64,000 bases of DNA from Alopecurus myosuroides (taxonomy: Eukaryota; Streptophyta; Magnoliopsida; Poales; Poaceae), in contig CM054057.1 of assembly GCA_028641055.1 (NCBI GenBank), forward strand, positions 399,946,541 to 400,010,540, in the 5' to 3' direction. This document shows, piece after piece, positions 1 to 10,418 of the stretch. Within the stretch, counting starts at the first letter, position 1, and the number at the start of each line of letters is the position of its first letter. The position numbers were made by a program, and so were the translations under genes. The notes under the pieces were generated by a model, which ran no database searches, was not told where the DNA came from, and worked only from the letters and a program-made list of their open reading frames with translations.

Positions 1-106
1 CGTGTTGGCCTGCTCATATTGAGATGCGGGTGCCGGTATGCCCCGTAAGCCATTTGGTCTACTGTTTAGCGGACTGTGAGTATCCTCTAGAAGTCCGGGT
101 GCGACA
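1..106 (+). repeat. 3' end of the 5' LTR
   Basis: Matches 10313-10418 except at two positions and ends in GCGACA, immediately before the primer-binding site. The rest of this LTR lies before the window. Confidence 0.93.
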
Positions 107-108
107 AA

Positions 109-120
109 TGGTATCAGAGC
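109..120 (+). other. Primer-binding site, initiator-Met tRNA type
   Basis: TGGTATCAGAGC lies 2 nt after the LTR end. It is the usual plant chromovirus primer-binding site, complementary to the 3' end of initiator methionine tRNA, where minus-strand DNA synthesis starts. Confidence 0.93.
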
Positions 121-647
121 CTGTCTGCCTGTAGGATCCCTTTTACTGGTCGCAGTTGAGTCTAGAAACTATTTTGTAGCTATATAGGAAAAATGAAACG
201 TGAGAGTAGGAATTATGTTCTTTTATTTCTTTCCCCACCCACCCTCCCTTTTCTGGTAAGGAAGTGCAACGGTGTTTCCTCTTCTCACCTAAACTTTTAA
301 GTTAGGATTTCACGTATCCTGGTTTCTCTAGGATAGTTATATCTACTAGACCATAGGAATGGAGGTGGTTGTGACATGATTTATCATGTTTCCTACTCAT
401 GATTGAGAATGGAGGCGTGTAAGCCCCGGAAGCAGATCCTCTATTCCTTAAGCAGTAGACATTGATCCTTTAGAAGCCCGGATGGGTTTTTCCGTAGTAC
501 CTCAGGAGTGTTTGGTCTCGTGTTTCCCGATGTTGCTTCGATATCCTGTTCTTCTCAACATCCTTTTCGTCCGTTGAAACCTTGTTGTTGCTTGCCACTT
601 CAGTTCTTCTACCGGCGTCTAACCAAAACTTCCCCGATCATCTGCAG
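121..647 (+). other. Untranslated leader with a possible splice donor
   Basis: No coding signal before the ATG at 648. A good 5' splice-site match, CTG|GTAAGG, has its GT at 256-257. Together with the acceptor just before gag it could remove the upstream ORF. This is sequence inspection only; no transcript evidence is available. Confidence 0.4.
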
Positions 648-1463
648 ATGGATCTCAGGTTCTACCCGCAGGTGGTTCGTATGACTCGTTGCGAGAGCAC
701 TGCTGGTTATCCGAAGATGCTGAGAGACATGGTCACTTTTCTGGGGTTCCGTTGGGCACCAGAGTACCAGGTCTACGAGCAGCAGCGAGAGTTTGACCAG
801 ACCTACTACCAGGCTATCGTCTACATCCTGTCAGATGATGGCATGAGCATAGTCCACCGCTACGAGGCAGTAGGTTCCACAGTGGATATGGCTGTGCAGC
901 AGGCAGCTTATGTGAGTCTCACCGTCCTTCGTGCTGACTACTGGGGATTTGACGATTCTATCTATCGCCACATTCCCCGTGGTTACATCACTTCGGAGGG
1001 AGCTCACTTCACCCTCTACGACAACTTGGATGTCTACGAGCATGATGACTCCAGGCTGCACACCACCGCTCAGTTTGTGAGGCACAGTGACGCAGTTGCC
1101 AGCACCCTATCTCAGGAGTTGGCTTCAGTCAGAGAGCAGCTATACCTTGCTTTGACTCGTCTGGCAACGTACACCACAGACTTTGTTGGAGACAAGCGCT
1201 TTGCACGTTTCGATCAGCCAGTTGGTCGTCGTCTGCCAGATGCTGGAGGTTACGAGCCGATCAAAGGTCCACTCCTTAACCTCGGTGCTGGTTACACTGG
1301 GATTCCACGCTTTGGAGCACAGGGAGTCGACGCTGTGTACTTCACCACACCTAGAGTCGCTCTCAGACCACGTCAGATCTATGTGGATTGTCGTTCTACC
1401 TACTTTCGTGGGCGTGCTCCTCACCGTACCTCTCGCCGTACTCCTAGCCATCGTCCTGCGTGA
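648..1463 (+). CDS. Extra ORF between primer-binding site and gag, possible dsRNA-binding-like fold
   Basis: A 271-codon ORF in element orientation, starting at the first good ATG of an open frame that extends upstream to 582. It is not part of gag or pol. The first 100 residues hold a predicted helix (YPKMLRDMVTFLG), a strand-like stretch and an Ala-rich helix (MAVQQAAYVSLTVLR). This order recalls the helix-strands-helix layout of double-stranded-RNA-binding domains, but the match is by eye and weak. A second helical stretch (SQELASVREQLYLALTRLA) follows. The last 20 residues are Arg/Pro/Ser-rich and may be a frameshifted tail. It has no stop in 816 bp although pol is broken. Role unknown; RNA binding or packaging would be speculation. 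Confidence 0.6.
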   Translation: MDLRFYPQVVRMTRCESTAGYPKMLRDMVTFLGFRWAPEYQVYEQQREFDQTYYQAIVYILSDDGMSIVHRYEAVGSTVDMAVQQAAYVSLTVLRADYWGFDDSIYRHIPRGYITSEGAHFTLYDNLDVYEHDDSRLHTTAQFVRHSDAVASTLSQELASVREQLYLALTRLATYTTDFVGDKRFARFDQPVGRRLPDAGGYEPIKGPLLNLGAGYTGIPRFGAQGVDAVYFTTPRVALRPRQIYVDCRSTYFRGRAPHRTSRRTPSHRPA

Positions 1464-1672
1464 TGAGCATGGGAGTACTGATGTATCCATTCTTAGCTAT
1501 GTTTAGTTATCCTTTGGCATTCGAACCATTTATGGTGTGTTGGATATTCTGATGTATTTGAACATGTGATGATGTACCTGTTGGTTATCTATTCATGCGT
1601 TGGAATAATCTCTCTTTCGGTTTCCAAGTCTATCCTTTTCTGTTGTTATGCTAAAATGCATTTCCCTTCAGG
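1464..1672 (+). other. Intron-like spacer ending in a 3' splice site before gag
   Basis: A T-rich spacer separates the upstream ORF from gag and ends in TTTCCCTTCAG at 1661-1671, one base before the gag ATG at 1673. This is a strong acceptor match placed so that splicing would put gag first on the mRNA. Confidence 0.45.
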
Positions 1673-2848
1673 ATGCCGCCAACAAGGAACAACCCGCCTG
1701 AGCCACCGCCAATCACGGAGCTGTTGACTCAGATGACCCAAGTCATGGCGCAGATGGCCCAGTTTCAGACTAATCAGCACAACAACCAGACGGCTCCACG
1801 AGTCAGCATCAAGGAGTTCCTCAGTCTGGGTCCGAGAGCTTTCGTGGCCACACGCGAGCCTCTAGACGCTGATGACTGGATCCGTGAGATAGCTAAGGCT
1901 CTGGAGATTGCTCACGTTGCTGAGGAAGACAAGGTCAAGTATGCCTCCTATCTGCTGAAAGGTCAGGCAGCTACTTGGTGGGAAAACTACCAGGCCATGA
2001 GAGCTGGCTTTCCAATCACGTGGGTTTGTTTCAAGGAAGCCTTCCTGAAGCACCACATTCCAGATGGTCTCATGGAAAGGATGCGTGAAGAGTTTTGCTC
2101 ACTCAAGCAGGGCAAGTTGGACGTCATCGGCTATCAGAGTGAGTTCAATCGCCTCGCTCGTTACGCTGGTGCTGAGGTGTCCACTGAGGCTAAGAAGATG
2201 GCAAGGTTCCGCAAAGGTTTTAACCCGGAACTCAAGTATGCCCTCACAAACGTCAAGGCCAACAACTTCGAGGAGCTCGTTAACACCGCGCTCAATGAAG
2301 AAAATGGGCGCAAGGCGTTCGAAGAGTCTCGCAAGCACTCGCGTGAGGGTGGTTCCTCCTCCAACATGACCACCCCTCTGCAGAAGCACCGCATCTGGGT
2401 GCCAAATGGTGCTGTCACTCGGGCTCCATATGCCCAAGCTTCTCCAGGCTTCACTCCCTGCCCACCCAACCCTGCTCAGATGCATGATCAGAGGGCTTCG
2501 ATGGGGCAGCCAAGGCCAGGGCCTCCTCGTGTCGTCACTTGCTACAAGTGCAAGCAGACGGGGCATTACGCTGACAAGTGCACGCAGAGGCAGCTACCTC
2601 CACCACCACCTCGTCCCAACACAAACCAGGCAATGGTGCGCGCTCCCCCGCCTAAGGCCTTCAACTCCAACAACAGGCCTGTCGGGAGGACCGCAAGGGT
2701 GAATCATGTCAAGATCGATAAAGCTGAGGAAGCTCCTGACGTCGTTCTCGGTATATTACCCGTAAACTCTTTTCCAGCTAAAGTGTTGTTTGATACCGGA
2801 GCATCGCATTCTTTTGTGTCAAAGATTTTTCCACAACAAACAACCTAA
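1673..2848 (+). CDS. gag: Gag with start of protease
   Basis: Capsid and nucleocapsid precursor that forms the particle in which the element is reverse transcribed. The retrotransposon gag core spans about residues 55-225, with the family-typical GQAATWWENY. A proline-rich linker leads to a CCHC zinc knuckle (CYKCKQTGHYADKC, residues 290-303) that binds RNA. The protease active site follows as FDTGAS (DTG at 374-376). The frame ends early at a TAA because of a 1-nt indel near 2826-2832, inside a run of T; the natural continuation lies in the next frame. The ATG at 1673 is chosen because it follows the acceptor-like site and opens the conserved domain. Confidence 0.92.
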   Translation: MPPTRNNPPEPPPITELLTQMTQVMAQMAQFQTNQHNNQTAPRVSIKEFLSLGPRAFVATREPLDADDWIREIAKALEIAHVAEEDKVKYASYLLKGQAATWWENYQAMRAGFPITWVCFKEAFLKHHIPDGLMERMREEFCSLKQGKLDVIGYQSEFNRLARYAGAEVSTEAKKMARFRKGFNPELKYALTNVKANNFEELVNTALNEENGRKAFEESRKHSREGGSSSNMTTPLQKHRIWVPNGAVTRAPYAQASPGFTPCPPNPAQMHDQRASMGQPRPGPPRVVTCYKCKQTGHYADKCTQRQLPPPPPRPNTNQAMVRAPPPKAFNSNNRPVGRTARVNHVKIDKAEEAPDVVLGILPVNSFPAKVLFDTGASHSFVSKIFPQQTT

Positions 2849-3339
2849 TTGTGGTTCCACTAAGCAATCAAATCACTGTTCACTCCCCGGGATCACAAAT
2901 GTTGACTTCCAAGATAAGTAAGGATAATCAAATCCTAATTGGAGGCCACATATTCCTTGCTTCTCTCATGTTGCTGGGAAGTTCTGACATTGATGTCATT
3001 CTTGGTATGGATTGGTTGAAAGCTAATAAAGCAAGGATTGACTGTGCTCAAAAGTCAATAACTCTATCCCACCCTTCTGGCCAGATAGTCTATTCTCCAA
3101 ATGAATCAAGTTCCATGCATCTATGCAACCTCGATGCAAAACCTCTACCTTCACTTGAAAATGTTCCGGTGGTTTGCGAATTTTCTGACGTCTTTCCAGA
3201 AGAGTTGCCAGGGATGCCTCCGGACAGAGCTGTTGAGTTCGTGATCAAACTTGAACCAGGTACTGCTCCAATCTCTAAGCATCCTTACAAGATAGGAACT
3301 CCCGAGCTGAAGTTGTTAAAGGAACAAATTGACATGTAG
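2849..3339 (+). pseudogene. pol: Pol fragment: protease remainder and N-terminal reverse transcriptase
   Basis: Continues protease after the frameshift (IDVILGMDWL is the conserved second protease block) and enters reverse transcriptase with FSDVFPEELPGMPP. It ends at an in-frame TAG at 3337-3339, with homology continuing in the same frame directly after, so the stop is a point lesion. The open frame begins inside the domain and has no real start codon. Confidence 0.88.
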
Positions 3340-4587
3340 ATGGAAAAAGGTTACATTCAACCTAGTTCCTCGGCTTGGGGTTGCCCAACTCTGTTCGTTG
3401 CGAAGAAGGATCACACAAAGAGACTCGTTGTTGACTATCGTCCTCTTAACGAGAAAACCATCAAAAACAAGTATCCAATTCCTCGAATCGATGATCTTTT
3501 TGATCAACTTGCTGGAGCCTCAATATTCTCCAAGTTGGACTTGAGAATGGGCTACCATCAGATAAAGATCAGAAAAGAGGATATTCCAAAGACAGCTTTC
3601 ACCACTCGCTACGGTCTATATGAATTCACCGTCATGTCCTTTGGTCTCACCAATGCACTGGCGACATTCTCTCGACTCATGAATTATGTCTTCCATGAAT
3701 ACCTCGACAAGTTCGTTGTGGTATATCTTGATGACATTCTTGTCTACTCAAAATCCGAGGAAGAGCACGAAGAACATCTTCGTCTAACCCTCATGAAACT
3801 TCGCGAGCATCGTCTATATGCCAAATTCTCCAAATATGAGTTTTGGATTTCAGAAGTTGCTTACCTTGGTCATGTCATCTCAGCCAAGGGCATAGCCATT
3901 GATCCAGAAAAGGTTAAAGCAATTGATGATTGGAAACCTCCAAAGACGGTGAAGCAAGTAAGAAGTTTTCTTGGCTTGGCTAGCTATTGTCGTTGTTTCG
4001 TCCAAAACTTCTCCAAGATTGCCAAACCTCTCACTGATCTCACAAAGAAGGACAAGAAGTTCGTTTGGTCTCCACAATGTGATGAGAGTTTCAATCTCCT
4101 GAAGACTAAACTCACTTCTACACCAGTTCTGGTTGGCCCAGATCCTACCAAACCTTTCCAAATATTCTGTGATGCTTCTCTCCAAGGTCTAGGTGCAGTT
4201 CTTATGCAAGAACGTCAAGTTGTGGCTTATGCTTCACGTCAGTTGAACGCATATGAGCTCAATTATCCCACTCATGACCTTGAACTTGCAGCAGTTGTGT
4301 TTGCCCTCAAGAAATGGAGACAATACTTGTTGGGTAATTGCACCAAAATCTTTTCCGATCATAAGAGTCTGAAGTACATCTTCACTCAACCAGATCTAAA
4401 CCTCAGGCAAAGGAGATGGATTGAAAAGATTAAAGACTTTGATCTTACCATTTCTTACACTCCAGGCAAGGCTAATGTTATGGCCGACGCTCTCAGTCCC
4501 AAGTCGTATTGCAATAATCTCATGATCATGGAAAGCCAACCTCCACTTCATGAAGAATTCCAGAAACTGAAATCAAGAAGATGGTAG
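3340..4587 (+). pseudogene. pol: Pol fragment: reverse transcriptase and RNase H
   Basis: Copies element RNA into DNA and removes the RNA strand. The polymerase motif YLDD is at residues 129-132. Other reverse-transcriptase blocks visible are [21 protein letters not shown] and [10 protein letters not shown]. RNase H begins near residue 275 with catalytic Asp in FCDAS (278), then Glu in LELAAVV and Asp in FSDHKSLKY. The end of RNase H (NVMADALS) is present, so both domains are complete in length. A frameshift near 4575-4587 ends the frame and integrase continues in another frame with a small overlap. Confidence 0.9.
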
Positions 4588-5969
4588 AACACATCAAAGA
4601 AGGCAAGGAGAAATTTAAGTCATTCTCAATTGATGACAAGGGAACTGTGTCCTTCGAAGGACGCATTGCAGTTCCTGAAGTTCAAAGTCTCAAAGATGTC
4701 ATTCTCAAGGAGGCTCATGAAACTCCTCTCTCCATACACCCTGGAAGTACAAAGATGTACCAGGATCTCAAGACACTGTATTGGTGGCCTGGCATGAAAC
4801 GTGAAATTGCTCAATACGTTTCTGAATGCGACGTTTGTCAACGTGTTAAGGCAGTCCATCAGAAAACAGTCGGTCTTCTCCAACCTCTGAAAATCCCTGA
4901 GTGGAAGTGGGACATGATTGAAATGGACTTCGTTACTGGTTTTCCAAAGTCCAAGAAGGGCAACGATGCAATCTTCGTTGTCATTGATCGTCTCACTAAA
5001 GTAGCTCACTTCTTTGCTGTCAAAGAAACAATCTCAGCTAGCCAGTTAGCAGAGCTCTACACAGCAAAGATTGTTCCTCTTCATGGTGTTCCATTGGAAA
5101 TAAGCTCAGACCGTGGGAGCATATTCACTTCTCATTTCTGGAAAAGCTTTCAAGAAGCATTGGGCACCAAACTTCTGTTCAGCACAGCCTATCACCCTCA
5201 GTCTCAAGGGCAAGTCGAGAGAGTCAATCAGATTCTCGAGGATATGCTCAGAGCATGTGGTCTCTCCTTTGGCATGAAATGGGAGGATTGTCTTCCATAT
5301 GCTGAATTCTCCTACAACAACAGCTTCCAGGCAAGCCCAGGCATGGCACCATTTGAAGCTCTCTATGGCCGCAGATGCAGGAGTCCAATCAATTGGTCTG
5401 GAGCTGGTGAACGTTCACTCTTAGGCCCTGACATTGTTAAGGAAGCCGAAGAGAAAGTTCGCATCATTCGTGGCAATCTCAAGATTGCTCAGTCTCGTCA
5501 GAAAAGCTACTATGACAGCAAGCACAGGGATATGGTCTATGCACCTGGTGACAAAGCATATCTCCGTGTAACTCCCCTCAGAGGCACTCATCGTTTTGGT
5601 GTGAAAGGAAAGCTTGCACCAAGATATATCGGTCCTTTCAACATTCTCTCAAGGCGTGCAGAAAATGCCTATCGTCTTGAACTTCCAGAAAAGCTATCCA
5701 AGGTGCATGATGTGTTTCACGTGTCACAGCTCAAGAGGTGCTTCAAAGATTCAGAACGTGCAGTTGATCATGATTCCATTGAACTGCAAGAAGATCTATC
5801 TTATGAGGAGCACCCTGTTCGTATTCTCGATGAGACCGAGTGTAAGACTCGCAACAAGAGCACCAAGTTCTTGAAAGTGCAGTGGTCTCATCATTCCGAT
5901 AAAGAGGCAACGTGGGAGACCGAAGAGGATCTTCGCAAGAAGTATCCAGACCTTTTCTCTTCTCAGTAG
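4581..5969 (+). pseudogene. pol: Pol fragment: integrase with C-terminal chromodomain
   Basis: Integrase joins element DNA to the chromosome. An HHCC zinc-binding domain lies at about residues 44-90 (ending CDVCQRVK). The catalytic triad is Asp116 (EMDFVTG), Asp177 (SSDRG) and Glu213 (QVERVNQ), with 35 residues between the last two as expected. After the GPF-type C-terminal domain, residues about 411-462 form a chromodomain (HPVRILDETE, then KVQWSHHSDKEATWE), which in chromoviruses is thought to direct insertion to particular chromatin. All key residues are intact. It is a fragment only because an upstream frameshift disconnects it from the rest of pol. Confidence 0.92.
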
Positions 5970-5992
5970 GAATCTCGGGGCGCGATACCTTC

Positions 5993-6006
5993 AAGGGGGG
6001 GCGTTT
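5993..6006 (+). other. Polypurine tract
   Basis: AAGGGGGGGCG directly before the 3' LTR, the expected primer for plus-strand synthesis. Confidence 0.85.
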
Positions 6007-8588
6007 TGTAACATCCCAAGTATGAAAAACACCTTTTAGTATGTTTGCTTTTGTTAACTTATGTTTTGCATCATGGCATCTTAAGTTTTGCATTTGTTTT
6101 CCAATTGTTTTCCTTTGTTTTCCTTTGTTTTCCCTTGTTTTTCTAATTGAATTACAAACCAAATTTCAAATTTTGTTTCATACTTGTTCTGTTACAAATT
6201 TTCAAATGAAAATTTCAAACCCAAACATCATTTTGTTTCCATTAAAGTTGGAAGATCAAACCATTAACTTGCTTAAGTTAAATAATCTAATTAATTCAAA
6301 TTTCATTCAAAATTCAATTAAAATTTCCAAATAGCAACCATTTTGAAATTTATGGAAATTACAAAACACTCCAATCATTTGTTTCAAATAAACTTGAAAT
6401 TAAAAACTTTTAAATTGCTTAAGTTACAATTATTCATTTAATTTCAATTTCACTCAAATTCAAATAAAATACAAACAGCAACATAATTTAAAAATTTTGG
6501 AAAACAAAAGTTGGCAAATGGGTGTTGTTACAATAAATAAACTGAACAAATTTTTTCCTAAATTTTAGCAAACCCTAAAACTATGTTTTTCTTCCTTTTC
6601 TATTTCTGCAAAAAAAAGGTCAGTAAAACAGAAAAAAAACAAAAAAACGCAGAGAGGGAGAGGGCAAGCCAGTGGGCTGAGCCCAGCCCACCACCACGGC
6701 CTGGTACCCCTCCCCCTCGTCCCTTACCTGTACGGCAGCTCATCCGAGGTGCCCACATCGACGGTACGGCGGAGGGAATGGCCACGGCGCGTTTCCCTCC
6801 TCCTTATAGCTCGAGCCCGAGCTCCCCCCGTGCCCTAGCTCTCTCCTCCACCTCTCTCTCCCTCGCCGCCGACATTTTTTCCCCTCCTTCCACCTCTGCT
6901 CCTCTCCTCTCTGTCCCTCTGCACCACCACCGAGCGCCACCGCACTGAAACCTCGACGATCGCCGCCGCCATGGGTCTCCTCCCCTCTGGTTGAGCACGG
7001 GAATCGAGTCCCAACTGCTCCCTCTCCATCCTTGACACCGCCGTTGAGCCCGAGGGGGCCGGAAGCCACGCCGTCGACCACCTTCCTCCTTTTCCCTCAC
7101 GGTGAGCATCACCTCGTCCTTCCCTCTCTGCTCCCTTGCATCCCTTGCACGCGCACGGACACGTCCCTTGCATCCGCGAGCAAGCAGCAGCAGCAGCTCG
7201 CCGCCGGTGATCACTGCCTTCCCCTCTGTCAGGTTCAGTGAACTGAAACTGCAAAGTTTCAGTTAACGCACGGATCTGAACAATATACCCCCCGCGCCTC
7301 CTCCTCTGTCAACAATCGAGCAGCAGCGCAGTGGCAACGCTTCCACGCGCGCGCACACGAGGTTCAGGGTTCGATCCCTCCCTCACGGGATTAAATCCCA
7401 ATCTTTTTCGTCCGCGCGCGCTGACAGGTGGGGGCCCCTGTCAGCGACCCTGGAGCCCAGTCAGCTGCCACGAGGCGCCAACATGGCCTAGGGCCCGCTG
7501 TCAGCGGCCCAGGATGGGTTGCTGCGGGGTGGAAAACGTTTCTGCCCCATTATTTCTTTTAATATAAGTCCATAGTATTTACAGAATAGTCCCTGGTTTC
7601 AAAATACAAATATCTTTTGAATTTCAACTTCAAATAAAATAAATAAACTATGTATTCTGAACCAAACTTAATTCTCTACCTGTTTAAATCATTTGTTTTC
7701 TGTTTTGAACATTTCAAATGTTTTCAAATTTCAAATTCAAACAACTCATTTCAAATTTGGTTAAATTCATAACAAATTCAAAATTAATTTAAATGTCACA
7801 TATAAAATATGTTTTCCATGCTAAATTAAACCACCTTTTCAAATACAAACTTTGTTTCATGTTTTGAATAATTAAAATTGGTTAAATAATTTAAACCTTG
7901 TTTAATTCATTTAAAATTGCTAAATTCATAACTTGGTCAAATTAAATTCTTTTTGAACATATAAAATATGTTTTCAAACCAGAAAAGTATAATCTTTCCA
8001 AATATGAATTTTATTAAATGTTTTGAACAAATAAAAAATTCAAATAAATTCATACTTGAATTAAATTCATTTAAATCTTGTTTAAACTTGTTTAATTCAT
8101 AATTAATTCATTATAAATCCTTTTCCAACAAATGAAACATGTATTCCACCTAAAATTTTGTGTTCTTTCCAAATATCAATTTTTTTATTTATTTTGAACA
8201 ATTAGAATTGGTGAAAACAACAAATGCTTGTGTGACTCCTTTAAGAAGCCAATTTTTTTTCATAACTTAATAAATAAAATTTCAAACTTGGTAAACCCCT
8301 TTTCAAATTGGATCTATTGTTGTTTTCTTATTGTTTTCTTCATCCATGCATCATGATAATCCACTTTCACATGTTGGTTAGTTGTAAATCATTTAATCCA
8401 ACCTAAATTCATGGGCTTTCCATATGCAATCCAAACTGCATATGGGTCCATTTAATTATGCTACCATGTCAACTAGCTTACCTTTGGTGCATCACTTAAA
8501 TTGCCATGCATCATCCCATGATTGTGCATTATGCCATGTTATTGATTGGTTGTCTCTCTGCGTTGTTTGTTTGCTTCTTCTCGAATAG

Positions 8589-8666
8589 ACGACGACGCTG
8601 AGACATACGAGGTTTACGACACTACTTCTGAGGAGTTAGCCCAGTACCAGGCTACTGAGTTTGCAG
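8589..8666 (+). other. Exon-like acidic segment in LTR (first)
   Basis: A GC-balanced, codon-like stretch in AT-rich LTR, preceded by the acceptor-like CTTCTCGAATAG and followed by a GC-type donor (CAG|GCAAGT). It reads open and acidic (DDDAETYEVYD, then EELAQYQATEF) and ends in phase 1, which is the phase needed to join the second segment. Confidence 0.4.
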
Positions 8667-9883
8667 GCAAGTATTCACTCACATGAACCATTGTGTCCTT
8701 TCCACACTGGATATCGATACTTTCCGTTGTCTATTCTGCTAGCCTTAAGATTCGTTGCTTGTGTTCCGATCCTATCACATGTTATCCTTTAACCCTTATA
8801 TAGCCTCACCTCCACACCTATACCCCATTGCTTGTTTCCTGTGTCTTACTAGCATGCTTATGGTTGTTTATGTTCGAGTCTGTTGTCCGTTATTTTCTGT
8901 TACCTTATTTATTACGTTCTGGGGCTCGATGTTTAAACAAAAATCATGTTAATATTATGGGTAATAATAATTTGATGATAAGGCACCGGCAGGAGGCCCG
9001 GCGTGGTTTTGAGGCCTGCTAGTGTCGACCCTAATTAGGAAAAGGGTCTTGTCTACCGATCCATGATGAGCGCACTATCCGCATGTGGGAAGCGTGTATG
9101 GGCGCCCCCCTCAATTTGATTCGATTCGCATCTCGTCCAAATCGCTTCATTTAGTTCGGGTTTTCCATTTGCCGCACGCATATGCAGGTACGAACCCGAG
9201 GCCAGGGTGGAAACTTTTGTAGTCGGCATTTAGGGAGACACGTTCTTAGAGTGCTATGAGGGCCCCCTTTTCTTTGTGGGGCTTGATTAGCCGTGCGCTC
9301 AATTGCACGGGGTTCTTTGGGCTTGATGCGAAGAAGAGTTGAGTTGTGTTGAGTGCCCCGCTTGGTGGAAGGGCCATTCCATCTGGCGGGTTATTCTTAC
9401 GTGTACGGCCAAATTGGTGTATCCCTGCAGGGTTAAATCTTCTCGAGAAGCCGTGTTTTCCGCGTTTATGGTTGACTTGGTGAAAGTACTGGCTAACAAG
9501 TACTCAGACAACTTACACCTAATCAATAATAACTTGACTAGTAATAGTCTTATTGACACAACAAGTTGAACCATCATTAATCCAACTGTGTGGGTTATCC
9601 TCGGATTGCTTCTTTGGATAAGGGGCGAGATCCAGGATGGGTTTGTTTGAGGTTAGTAGCAGTTGGTTACGATACGCTATCTTGTCCCCTTCTTTTAGCC
9701 GGAAGTTGTAGCGTGTTTATGTAGTTGGGTAGTGCAGCCTGCTGCCGCACTTTTGTATCACCTATTCTTCCGTTGAACCCAAAGCATCTGTACTTGGTGT
9801 TGCCAGGTACACTACGGTATCTTGTGAGTCTTGCTTGCCTGTACTTGTCTGTACTGACCCCTTTGGGGCTGTGGTTTCCGCAG

Positions 9884-9948
9884 ACTACGTTTCCGAGGAT
9901 CCCCATGGTGGCTACTACGTGGAGTACGACGAGGCTGCTGACGAGTAG
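9884..9948 (+). other. Exon-like acidic segment in LTR (second, with stop)
   Basis: Preceded by the acceptor-like GTGGTTTCCGCAG. In the phase left by 8589-8666 it reads DYVSEDPHGGYYVEYDEAAD and one more acidic residue, then stops at TAG 9946-9948. The phase agreement and acidic bias of both segments are the evidence. No start exon can be named; a donor-like CACG|GTGAGC at about 7101 lies in the likely first exon. Confidence 0.4.
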
Positions 9949-10418
9949 GTAGCGGACCCGGGCAGGATCCGAGACATCGTGGATGGGCTCCGTCTTTTCG
10001 TTTCCGGCCTCTTAGGCCTATTTGGATCTTGTCTGTACCCAGACATTTTGGATTCTTCCGCTGTGATGTAATGATGAATTGTTGGGACATGTGTCCTCTG
10101 GATGATTGTATTTGCTATCTCTGCTCTAGTGAGAGCTATTTGCAACTTATTTCAATCTTTTGTGTCTTAGAAATATGTTGTGATATCACTTGTTCAAATG
10201 CCGTTGACATACCAGGTGTGTATGTTATGAAGTACGTCAATGGAAGTAGTCGGATTTCTAGGGGATGGTTTACGCAGACGATGGATAGTAGAGAATGGTT
10301 GTCACACGTTTACGTGTTGGCCTGCTCATATTGAGATGCGGGTGCCGGTATGCCCCGTAAGCCATTTGTTCTACTGTTTAGCGGACTGTGAGTATCCTCT
10401 AGAAGTCCGTGTGCGACA

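Larger units (their letters stand above)
1..10418 (+). mobile_element. Tekay-type Ty3/gypsy chromovirus, nearly complete (5' LTR mostly outside window)
   Basis: Bases 1-106 repeat at 10313-10418 with two mismatches, so the window opens in the last part of the 5' LTR and the 3' LTR ends at 10418. In order there is a Met-tRNA primer-binding site, a long leader with an extra ORF, gag, protease, reverse transcriptase, RNase H, integrase with a C-terminal chromodomain, a polypurine tract and a 4.4-kb 3' LTR. Pol order and chromodomain place it among chromoviruses. The very long LTRs suggest the Tekay/Del clade, which is an inference. It interrupts the antisense gene of a Tat-like element at 10418/10419. 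The TSD cannot be checked because its left side lies outside the window. Pol carries two frameshifts and one stop. Confidence 0.93.
6007..10418 (+). repeat. 3' LTR, 4412 bp
   Basis: Begins TGTAACATCCC right after the polypurine tract and ends GTGCGACA. A TATA-like CCTTATAG at about 6802 is followed by a GC-rich block (6640-7560), so transcription probably starts near 6830. From 7560 to 8500 the sequence is AT-rich with repeated AAATTCAAATTT-like words. Two exon-like open segments lie farther down at 8589-8666 and 9884-9948. No other coding content. Confidence 0.93.

Noticed and set aside
6740..7254. Several overlapping ORFs of 100-140 codons on both strands
   Set aside because: GC-rich LTR block gives open frames everywhere; Gly/Arg/Glu composition is typical of chance frames.
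10313..10418. Copy of the window start, possible assembly duplication
   Set aside because: It is explained by the two LTRs of one element; position relative to primer-binding site and polypurine tract fits exactly.
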